Origin: JBOFCS01 sp051646185
GTDB lineage: Bacteria; Actinomycetota; Actinomycetes; Mycobacteriales; Mycobacteriaceae
Length of the DNA stretch: 31,301 bases
NCBI GenBank assembly: GCA_051646185.1
Contig: JBOFCS010000085.1
Coordinates: 1-31,301 of the forward strand
Direction of reading: 5' to 3'
Shown here: in pieces, positions 16,701 to 28,700 of the stretch
Layout of the letters: every line of letters begins with the position of its first letter
Position numbering within the stretch: the stretch's first letter is position 1
The notes under the pieces: generated by a model
What the model was told of the DNA's origin: nothing
Databases searched by the model: none
What the model saw: only the letters and a program-made list of their open reading frames with translations
Translations under genes and position numbers: made by a program

Positions 16701-19700
16701 CACCTACTGCCCCACCTGCTAGCTCAGGTAAAGTAAATTTTTCGGTCTTGTCAATTTCTTGATCAGCCAATTCGGCGAGAGCTACAATAGTTTTTTTCTC
16801 GAAAATATCTCTAGGAGTAAGGGTTATACCTACATCCTTGGCCCGTGATACTAGCTGAATAGATAAAATACTATCGCCTCCTAGGGCAAAGAAAGACTCT
16901 TCTACGTCTATAACTTCTGCACCTAAGAGCTCAGAAAATATTCGAGAAAGTTCTCTCTCAGTCGCCGTTATTGCCACACGTCCAAGCCCACCTAATAACT
17001 CGGGGCTTTCCCAGGTAGGCACTGGCAACGCTTCCCTATCAAGTTTTCCGACCGGGGTAAGTGGAAGCTCTTCTAAAATAACAATTTTAGCCGGAAGCAT
17101 ATACTCTGGGAGTAAATTTTGAATATGTGCGGCTATGGCACCTTCTTGAGGAAGGGGCTGCCCCACAAGACCAGTGACATAAGCAGTAAGGTAGTCTTCC
17201 CTCGGACCATCTTTCCTGGCTATAACTACTGCTTGATGTACACTCCTATGGCTAGCTAACACAGATTCAATCTCTGCAGTCTCAATCCTTAGTCCACGTA
17301 TTTTAACTTGAAAATCTGTGCGTCCCAAATACTCTAACTCACCATTGGCATTCCATCGAACTAAATCACCAGTTCGATACATTCGGTTCTGAGGACTTAA
17401 TGGATCAGCCACAAACCGTGATGCGGTCAATGCGCCTAGCCCGCCATACCCACGAGCTAAAGCTATACTTGATAAGTAGAGTTCTCCTGGACTGCCCACT
17501 GGCACGGGCTGTAACCACCTGTCCAGAACCTGAGCTGTGAATCCCCTGATTGGCGTACCGATGGTCACTGATACCTGAGGTTGGAGACCGGCCTTCATGG
17601 TACCCATAATTGTTACTTCAGTAGGACCATAAGCATTTGCCATCAATCGGCTTGGTGCCCACTGCTCAATTAATTCTTGAGCACACTTATCGCCGCCAAC
17701 CACTAATGTTGCTAATGTAGGCACCCTAAGTTGGTTAAGGGTGGCAAGCACCGGTGGCGTAATTATTGCATGAGTTACTTCATGAGTCTCAATGACCGAT
17801 TCTAGTTCGGCTCCCGCATACGCTTGCGGAGGTGCGATCACCATAGTTGCACCTGACCCGAAAGCCATAAGAAACTCAAAAATTGATGCATCGAAACTTG
17901 GTGAAGATACTTGCAAAACTCTTGAATCTGTTTTAATAAAAAGACTTTCAGTGAGTTCACGTGAAATATTTGCTACCCCGCGATGACTCAGCTGTACACC
18001 TTTAGGCGTACCCGTTGTACCTGAGGTGTAAATTGTGTATGCAATGTTGTCTGCGCGTAATGGTCTGTTCCTATCGCTATCGTTAAGTATCTCGTCGGAA
18101 AGCGTCGATAGCTTTACGACCACTTCTGAGCTATCAACCGATATCCATTGCAACAAATTTGGCAATTTCGAATTATATTCTGAACTGGTTATCCCAAGGT
18201 CTGCATGAGAATCGCTAAGCATATGGGCAATTCGCTCGACAGGATAATAAGGATCGATAGGAACAAAAGCAGCTCCTGTCCTAATGACAGCCCACATCGC
18301 AACTATCATATTTAGCCCACGTGGCAGAGCAAGCGCAACCGTACGCTCTGGTCCTGCCCCTAGATCAATAAGGAAGCGTGCAAGTTTATTTGATTGTTTG
18401 TCAAGATCAGCATAGCTAAGACTGACAGCACCATCGATTACCGCTATAGCGGTACCGACCGAGATTGAAGAACTGAGAATATCTGGGAGCAACCTCTCAA
18501 CGGTGGAACTTACTCCAGAACTCCATTGATGAAGTTGTTGACGCTCCTGTTTACTTGCGATATCAAGTTGATGTAGGACTATGCTCTCGCTTTCTGCGAC
18601 TATAGCAAAAAGTTGATCAACACGATTACGGATACGATTAGCAATTTCGGCATCAAAAACATCTGATCTATACCTGAGATGGAACTCAAGTTTTGACTCA
18701 TTATTGATACTCACAGCAAGAGTCAACGGGTAATGTGTTGCATCAGTTCCTGTTATATCTGTAACAGAAATACCATCAATATCTGTGCTAGCAAGCAGTT
18801 CCGGAGAATCCACCGGGAAGGACTCCAACACCGTTAAGGTGTCAAAAAGTGTGCCGAGGCCTACCTTGTTTTGCACATCGGCCAAACTCACATGATGATG
18901 GTCAAGCAGTTCAACCTGATGGTGCTGATTTTTCACCAACAGCTCATAGAGAGTTTTGGTGCGGTCTATCTGAATACGGACCGGGATCGTATTAATAAAT
19001 AACCCGAGCATATTCTCAATGCCATCGACCTGAGCTTGCCTACCAGAGACTGTGCTACCAAAGACAATATCGTCAGATCCAGTCCAAGATGAAAGCACTA
19101 ATCCCCAAACTGTTTGCAGTACTGTATTAATCGTTATTGAATGATCTTGAGTAAATCTAGTTAAACTTTTTGATGCTTCGTCAGAAATGACCCATCGTAA
19201 ACTTTGTGAATTAATTTCTTCTACAACTTTTTCTAAAACATTTGGAGCTATAATAGTTGGCTGGGGTGATCCAGAAAAATAGTTCGTCCACTGCCGCAAA
19301 GTCTCTTGGTAGTCTTGTTCTTGCAACCAACGCAGAAAAGCGCTAAAGCTGGCCGAGTTTTCTAGTTTGGTGATGTCACCATTAAGTGCGTAGTAGGTGA
19401 GTAATTCACGAGTTAGCAAAGGCATAGACCAGCCATCAAGAATAATATGGTGGCCAGTTATTATCAGACTAAATAAAGATCGACCGTACTCAACCAGAGC
19501 GAAATTTATTAGATGTGGGCTAGTTAGATCAAAGCCTTCTCGTCTTTTTTCATGTAGTATGTTCTCAACGTCTTGTTGCCCAATGACCGATATCTCTTGC
19601 CATTGGACTTCAACGTCACCAATCACGACGCTAGTTGACGTACCGGACAGCTGTGAATAGGCTGTTCGTAAATTTGGGTTTCTATCCAATAATATCTGGG

Positions 19701-22700
19701 CAGCTTTACGCATTCTTCGACTATCAACCTCCCCAGCAAGATCGATTTTTAATTGCACAGTATAAACATCAGCACTAGCACCAGCAATCATCGAATGATA
19801 TACAAAACCCTGCTGCAGAGGGGTCAACGGCCAAACATCAACCAGGGTTGGATAGTGCTTCTGCAGCTTCTCAAAGTTTTCTTGTTCCATGCGAATCAAA
19901 TCAAAATCAGAAGCCGTTTTTTGCACCCGGCTACTATGCCGAGCCGCAGAAACTAATTTTGATAAAGCATTAAGCCATAACTGACCAAGATTATCTATTT
20001 CGGCTTTAGTAAATAGTGTAGTTGGAAAACCCAATCTTATCTTAAGAAGCTCGGTATTTTTGTCCAGCGATGTGATTGATGCGTTGATATCTAAAGCTGG
20101 CACTGCCATATTGGGGTCAGCTGTTCCAGATATATGCGTAAATCTTGGTTCAGGAAGCCAGCCTAAATTGACAATTTCCTCGGAGAAATTTTCTGCTGAA
20201 ATTTTTCCTAGATAGTTAAAAAGTATTTCAGGAGTAACATCGTAGCTGGAACTCAAAGGCGGGGATTGCATATATTGAAGCTGACCAAAGCCAATGCCTG
20301 ACCTAGGGATAGCTCGCAGTTGCTCTTTAAGTATCTTGGATATATTTCCGACTGTTGTCTCATCCCAGCTATTTTCATCAATACTGGAGCTACCTGGATC
20401 AAGCCTGGCCGGGTAGACAGAGGTAAACCAACCTACTGTACGCGATAAATCAGCACCGGGGAGAACATCGTCATCCCTGCCATGACCTTCAATAGTTATT
20501 ACTGTCGCACTTTGATCTAGACCACGGGCTACTTTCCATGCATTTACAGCTAAAACCAAAGTTGCAATTAAACTTTCATTAAATGTTAGCCCAAAAATCC
20601 TATTAACATCGGATACCAGGCCATCAGTAATATCAGAACTTGCACTGACTGTAGTCACTCGAACGACACTTGCAAGATCCACCTGGGGATTCAGCGGGCG
20701 TTTACCCAGTGGTGTACCCGGACTGGAAATTACAGATTTCCAATATTCAGCTTCCGCACTAAGTACCAGATCAGGGATATTTTCTGCTAGCTCATGTGCC
20801 CAACGCCTGAAGGAAGTATTGACTTTATCGAGAAGCGGCTTTTCACCCTGACGTATAGCCGACCACGCTAATACAAAATCTGGAATCAGGATTCTCCACG
20901 AAACTGCATCTACTACTAGATGGTGTAAAACAATAAGTAAGTAATCAGATCCAGTCTCATCGGAGATCCAAACAAATTGAGTAACAGTACCATCTGTAGG
21001 ATTTAGTCGGTTTGCCGCTTCATTAAGAGCCTCATTGATAAATGAGTCGTCAATTTCTGCTAGTGCAGATACTTTGTGAATAAATGGCTCTATGTCTACA
21101 TAATCTTGAACTTCCAAAGTGTTTTCATCACGCCAGATAGCACGTAGCATGTCATGTTTAGATACAACTTCCTGGATTGTTTTACTGATTCCAGTAAAAT
21201 CGATGCCCTCAGGAAGCCCTAACAATAAAGACTGACATACCCTAGGCAGTCCTGGGCTCCGCTGTTGCATCCATTGCATCACCGGAGTTACCGGAACCAG
21301 CCCAACCCCAGCGCCTTCTAGTTCCGCTGGAAGTACCGTGTTCTCAGTTTCACCTGCATACTTTGCCAATTCACAGACAGTACGGTACTCAAATATTTGT
21401 TTTGCAGTAAGCGCAATCCCTTGGGCCCGTGCACGTGAAACAAGTTGAATAGAAAGAATACTGTCTCCGCCTAGTGCAAAGAAAGAATCATCTACTCCTA
21501 CCCGATCCAGGTTTAACATCTCAGAAATAATTTTAGATAATTTTATTTCAATTTCTGAGCTTGGAGCACGGTAGGTTGTTTTTTTGAAGATTGGGGTAGG
21601 TAAACTCTTACGATCAAGTTTGCCATTTGCACTCAGCGGAAATTCATCAAGGATAGTAACAAATTCCGGGACCATATATGACGGAACATGTTGCGAAACA
21701 AATAATTTTATGTCTTCGGTATCGAGTTTATTCCCCTCGCACAGCACATATGCCGAGAGATACTGACCGGCTGGTCCATCATCCCTTACTGTGGCGGCCG
21801 AGTTTGTCACGCCACTATACCGAGAAAGGACGGTCTCAATTTCACCAAGTTCAATCCTAAGGCCTCGGAGTTTTACTTGGAAATCACTGCGCCCCAGGTA
21901 TTCAAGTTCACATTGTGCCGACCATCGAACTAGGTCACCTGTTCGATACATTCTCATTCCTGGTACAGGAGAAAATGGATCAGCAACAAATCGATCTGAA
22001 GTGAGTTCTGAACGACCAAAGTATCCTCGGGCCAACTGTACCCCTGATAGATAAAGCTCACCACGAACTCCGGGTGGAACCAATTTTAATCGTGAATCTA
22101 GTATGTAAACTTGGGAATTCCATACTGGCTTACCAATAGGAACGCTGAGAAGATCTTCTGCAGTCACTTGGTGCGCAGTGATATCAACGGCTGCCTCAGT
22201 GGGCCCATAGAGATTATGTAACTTAGCACTTAGCTTTTCATGGAACCTACGTGCAGTCTCGACAGGAAGTCCCTCGCCTGATGCAAAAACTTGTGTCAAA
22301 GAAGTACATTCTTTTTCTTTCAATTCTTCAATAAAAACAGTAAGCATAGAAGGGACAAAATGTGCAGTTGTTACTGCATATTTTCTTACTAAATCAGTGA
22401 GATACCTTGGGTCTTGATGTCCTCCGGGTGCAGCGATAACAAGACTCGCCCCTACTTGTAGTGGCCAAAATAATTCCCATACTGAAACATCAAATGTTGT
22501 AGGTGTCTTTTGCACCACAACATCTTCAGCCGAAAGTGGATACTGCTGCTGCATCCAAATCAAACGATTGACAATAGCTTCATGGCTAATTGCAACACCT
22601 TTCGGCTTACCGGTAGAACCTGAGGTAAACAGTAGATACGCCATATTTTGCACATGAGGAAGCCTTAAGGAACCCAAATTTATGTCTTGCTCAATGTTTT

Positions 22701-25700
22701 CGACCGCTATCTCAGAAAAATTTTGGTTGTCGGCAATATCGATTTTTGAGATATAATCCGGTAACCATTGGCCATCTGCTTCCCGAGTAAGAACAATTTT
22801 CGGCTTTGCCGTCTCTAACACATATATGGTTCGCTCAATAGGGTGATCTGGGTCTAATGGCAGGTACGCAGCACCAGCAAGTACTGATGCATAGATTGCT
22901 GTCAGTTGGTCTAGAGATCTACGCATTCCAATTGCAACAACACTCTCGATTCCAATGCCGTTTTTTATTAGTACTCGTGTTAACTCAATAACTCGATGCG
23001 CAAAATCCCGATACGTTAATGTGGCTGTGGTCTCACCTAAAGAGTCCACTTCAACAACGGCGATATGTTCTGGACTTTTCTGCACCTGGCGAATAAAAAG
23101 ATCAGCCAAACTATCTGTGGGTATAGCAATGCTACTTCCTGAACCAGAATTGAGCAGAAGCCTGCGGTCTTCCTCACCTAAGAGATCGACCTCAGAAATA
23201 GCACGGGTTGGATCGTCAGCAAGGGTCTTAAGCATCGTCAAAAATGAAGCTATAATTCGTTCAGCAGTTTTTGTATCGAATAAATCTGTAGAAAAATTAA
23301 GTTGCGCACTAATACTTTCTGAAAGTTCGGAAGTCTCATTTGCAACTGTTAACTGCAAATCGAATCTTGAAATATTCGTTGGCTCAGGAAGAATTTCGCA
23401 TTTTAATCCTGGTAACTCTAGCGACTGCGATAACTTATCCCCAAAATTTGCTGAAGTTAACATCACCTGAAACAACGGCGAATGCGACTGCACACGTTCA
23501 GGAGCTAGAGCATCTACTAGTCTTTCAAAAGGCAGATCTGCGTGAGCAAAAGCGCCCAAATCAGTATCACGACACAGTCTCATTAGTTCCACAAGTGTTG
23601 TCCCAACTTGCACTTGTGTCCGCAGCACTAGTGTATTAACAAACATGCCTACTAGTTCTTCCAAAGCGGGATGCTGCCTACCTCCAATAGGGCTGCCAAT
23701 AGCGATATCAGTAGAATCACTGAGTCTGGCCAATGCAGCTGCAAGTGCAGTATGCAATACCATGAATCTGGTTACCCCAGATTTTCTTGCATCGAGCAAA
23801 ATCTTTTCAATAAGAGCTTGTGAAATAGTAAAAGTAAGTGATTCACCACGATTGCTTGGAACCGGTGGACGAGGTCTATCTAGCGGTAATTCTAACGGGC
23901 CAGATAACCCTGACAGCTGCCTAGTCCAGTAGGAAATCTGTTGTGCAGCAATAGAAGATTTTTCCGATTCATCACCAAGTACTGCTTGTTGCCAAATTGC
24001 ATAATCGGGATATTGGATTTCAAGGCTTTCCCATTGTGGTGCTGCTTGATCTTGTAACCGCGAAATATATGCAGTAAATAAGTCCTGAACAAACGGCCGT
24101 AACGATAAACCATCTGCACAGATGTGGTGGAGAACAATCGCAAGGACATATTCTTGAGCATCCAGTTTGAAAATTTTTACTCGTACTGGAACCTGTTGTG
24201 AAACATCAAATCCAATAGCTGATTGGGATAGTATTGTTTTTTCCCATTCAGATGGGATATCTTCAACCACTAAACCTGGATAGAAAGTAGAAATATCTTC
24301 AATCTGCTGATACGGTCCCTGCTCATCGCTCGGATACCTAGTTCTTAAAGCTTCGTGTCGGGTAAGAACATCGGACACTGCCTCTGATAACTCATCGACA
24401 TTCACTTCGCCACTTAATCTGACAATCAAAGGCATCAAATATGTCGTTGATTTCACGTCATATTGGTTGAGGAACCACATGCGAGTCTGCGAAGGAGATA
24501 GCGGAATACGATTCGGGCGGGGCAATGCACGTAATGCTAGGCGCGGTGAGCCCGCTAATTGAGAACTTTCAATTATCGCAGCTAAGGCACGAACTGTTGG
24601 TGCATCAAAAATAGTACGCACCGAAAGATCTACTTCAAATGCTGCAGAAATTCTTGATACTACCTTTGTTGCATTAAGTGAATTACCGCCTAAATCAAAG
24701 AAATTAGCTGTAACACTTGCTAGCTCCATACCAAGGGTTGAAGAAAAAATATCAGCAATAAGTTGTTCTGCAAGAGATTCCGGAGCATTATATTCAGCCA
24801 CTATAGACAGAGTGGGGGTTGGCAACAATTTACGATCAAGTTTTCCATTTGCATTTAGCGGAAATGAATCAAGTTCAATAAATGTCGCTGGAACCATATA
24901 TCGAGGCAGTTGGCCTGCAACAAAATCTCGCAGTTCATCGGTGCCGAGCGCCAATTGCTCTCGCTCTGAAATATTCCGGGCAAAATAGGCGACGATGACT
25001 GCATCTGCATCAGAACCATGAACAATAACTGCTGATTGAGCTACTTGCGGATGCTGTGAAATAGCAGCTTCAATATCGCCTAGCTCAATTCTCAATCCTC
25101 GTACTTTAACTTGAAAATCTGTTCTACCAAGATATTCCAAATTTGGTCCATGATCGCCAATCACCCACCGCACTAAATCACCAGTTCGGTACATTCGGCT
25201 ACTCACACCGCTAAGAGGATTTGCGATAAAACGATCAGCCGTTAAAGAAGGTCTCGATAAATAGCCTCGAGCAAGCTGCATGCCAGATAGATATAATTCC
25301 CCTGAAACCCCAATCGGCACTGGGTTTAATCGAGAATCTAGGACAAAAACCTCAGTATTCCACACCGGCATTCCAATCGGAATGCGAATATTTGCAATCT
25401 GATTAGTTTGGTAGGCAGTAACATCTACTGATGCTTCGGTCGGACCGTATAAGTTATGCAATTCAGCGGAGTGTCTCTGATGCCAAAGTGATACCACGTT
25501 AGATGTAAGTGCTTCACCGCTAGCAAAGACCTGGCGCAAGGAAGTACACTGCACTGCAGAATCTTCAGCGAGAAATGCGGCTAGGACCGAAGGTACAAAA
25601 TGTATGGTCGTCACTTGGTATTTAAGTATTTCAGTAGTAATGCTTTTCTGATCAAGATGACTATCAGGTTGTGCAATTGCTAATCTGGCACCCACTTGTA

Positions 25701-28700
25701 ATGGCCAAAATAATTCCCAGACGGATACGTCAAAGGTCACTGGAGTCTTCTGTAAGACTGTATCCTCAGAATTAATCGGGTAGGTGGTTTGCATCCATTG
25801 CAATCGATTTGAAATACCTGCATGTGAAACTGCGACACCTTTAGGTAGACCCGTAGAACCTGATGTAAAAATAATATATGCTGTGTTTTCGGGTCTAATC
25901 TGAGAAATTCGGTCACTATCGGTGACTGCTAGAGAGCTTAGCGCAGATATATCAATCTCATCTATAAGTAAAACTTTCTGTCCTTGAGGACGGAAATTAT
26001 CTGCACTAGTCGACAGCACAAGTTGTGGACTAGCCGCCTCGAGTATTTGATTAATTCGACTTTCAGGATGTGAAGGATCTAGCGGCAGGTAAGCACCACC
26101 GGCAGTAAGAATGGCATAAATTCCTCTGAGAAGATCAATTGATCTTTTCATTCCAATAGCAACTACTACTTCAGGGCCAACACCATCATCGATAAGCTTC
26201 CGTGCAAGTTGATTTACTTGAGCCGAAAACTCAGCATAAGTGATTTTTTGCTCGCCTACTGAAAGAGCGATTAAATCCGGGGATAACCTGGCTTGTCTTT
26301 CAAATAATTGCACAAGGTTAAGTTTGTCAATTTCATGAAAAGTGTTATTCCACCGCTTAACAACAAGTTCTCGACCAGATACACCAAGTAAATCAATATC
26401 ACCTACTGCTACTGTCGGATCAGATAAACCTTGCTCTAAAAGAGCAATAAATTGTTTACAAATTGCTTGTGCAGTAGAAGTTTTAAACAAATCAGTAGCG
26501 TAGATTAGTCTACCGTTAAGACCTACTTGATCACTAGATCCAGGGCTTAGAATAAATTCAAGATCTGTTTTAGTATACCCGACATCGATCCATTCTCCGG
26601 AAATTTCCATTCCATCTAAGAGAATGGGGGAGTCAATAAGATCTGCAAATCCCTGTGCATTCTGCACAATAAGCGATACCCCAAACAATGGGTGTCTGGC
26701 TGTACTTCGCGCCGGATTGACCGCCTCCACAACTCGCTCGAAGGGAGTATCTGAGTTATCAAATGCGAGAAGATCACGCTCCCGGCACTGTTGCACCAAC
26801 TCTGCAAAAGTTACCGAGGACCCCAGAAGGGTTCGCAGCACCACAGTATTAACAAACATTCCAACTAAACCATCTAGTTGTGAACTACCCCGGCCAGCCG
26901 TCGCAGTACCGATCGTAATATCTTCGTTGGCGGTAATTTTTGCTAGTAACGCAGCTAATCCCGCATGTAATACCATAAATTCGGTTACATTTTCTTGCTG
27001 CGCATAGACTTTTAGCTTAGTGAATAGATCTGAACTTAGATTAAACTCAACAGTTTCACCACGCATAGACTGGACCACCGGACGTGGAAAATCCGTTGGC
27101 AGTTCAAGTTGTTCCGGTGCACCGTGAAGTTCAGAACGCCAGAACTTAATCTGAGCTGCTGCCACACTCTGCGTATCGTCAAGTTCCCCTAGCCATTTTC
27201 GCTGCCACAGTGCATAGTCACCATACTGAATAGGCAGTGGCTCAAGATGTCCAGACTGGCCTGAAACTAATGCAGTATAAGAAGTAATAATATCGTGAGC
27301 CAACGGCCCCATAGACCAACCATCGGCAGCAATATGGTGCAGCACAAGCATAAGTACATAGTCTTCACCTGAGTCAACAACCGGAAGTAACGCTGACCTA
27401 ATTGGTATTTGTTTTGTTACGTCAAAGCCGCGAGATGCAAAGTTGAGAAGCGCAGTATGTACTTTGTCTTCTGAGTCAGCTTCGGTAATAATGGTAAATT
27501 CGAGTTCTAGCTCCTCAGGAGACAGGACTTGCTGGAAAGGTCCATCAGGTGCATCAGGAAAGATTGTCCGCAAAATCTCATGACGTTCAATAACAGCCCC
27601 GAGCGCCTGCTTCATTGCTTCATAGTCAATTCGGCCACGAAGCCGAAGAGCAAGCGGAATATTGTAACTTGGAGAGTGAGGATCAAATCTATTAAGAAAC
27701 CAAATCCTTTGTTGTGCATAGGACAATGGGATTTTATCAACTGATGTTCGAGAGACAAGCAAGGGTTGCGCTGATATTGCTTGTTGACTCGCCAATACTG
27801 CTGCAAGTTCTTTAACTGTGGGATTTTCAAAAAAAGTTCGTACTTGTACCTGTTGACCAAAAGCTTCACCAATGCGTGCAACCACTTGCGTTGCCGATAA
27901 AGAATTTCCACCGAGTGAGAAGAAACTGGAGGTGGTGCTTATTTTTTCATAATTCAAAATATCTGAGAAAATTTTTACAATTATTTTTTCTTGCTCATTT
28001 TCAGCATCATGAAATTCTTCTTCAAGAACGGAAAGTCCTGGTTCAGGCAAAGCTTTACGATCGATTTTCCCAGCTGAACTAAGTGGCATTTCATCAAGGA
28101 TGACTACGTAGCTTGGAACCATGTACTGCGGCAGTTTTTCAGCGATTTTCGCCAATAGTTTTGTTGGTTCAATCTCCGCACGATTTTCTGGAGTTGAAAC
28201 AACATATGTTGTCAATGCTGTTTCTTTATTATTCTGTTTATGCCCAATCGTTACCGCAGATTCTACCGATTCTAGTTCGATGAATGCCTCATCGATTTCA
28301 CCGAGCTCAATGCGGATACCGCGCACTTTGACCTGCTGATCCGACCGCCCAAGAAACTCAAGTTGATTAGTTGATGTCCAACGTACAACATCACCAGTAC
28401 GGTACATTCGTTGCCCGGGAGAACCCGTTAATGCCGCTATAAATCTACTCGCCGTGGTTCCTGTTTGATTTCCATATCCACGCGCTAGGCCAGGACCAGC
28501 AAGATAAAGTTCACCAATACTTCCAATGGGAACTGCAGAAAGATTATGGTCGAGAACAAATATTTCGAACCCTCGCACTGGACCACCAATATCTACCTGT
28601 TTTCCTACCGCAAGTTCAGCACTTATTGTTGCCATAACTGTTGTCTCAGTGGGGCCATAAGCATTGACTAATCTAAGTTTTCTCGACCATTTTTGGACAA

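Noticed and set aside
22955..23470. A 171-codon open frame on the plus strand inside the NRPS
   Set aside because: It lies antisense to conserved C- and A-domain coding sequence of module 3, has no recognisable protein features and no ribosome site worth noting. It is a shadow of the real gene.
21355..27740. Recent duplication of serine module 2 into module 3
   Set aside because: The protein motifs are alike, but the DNA of the two A domains and their carriers differs at many positions, so any duplication is old.
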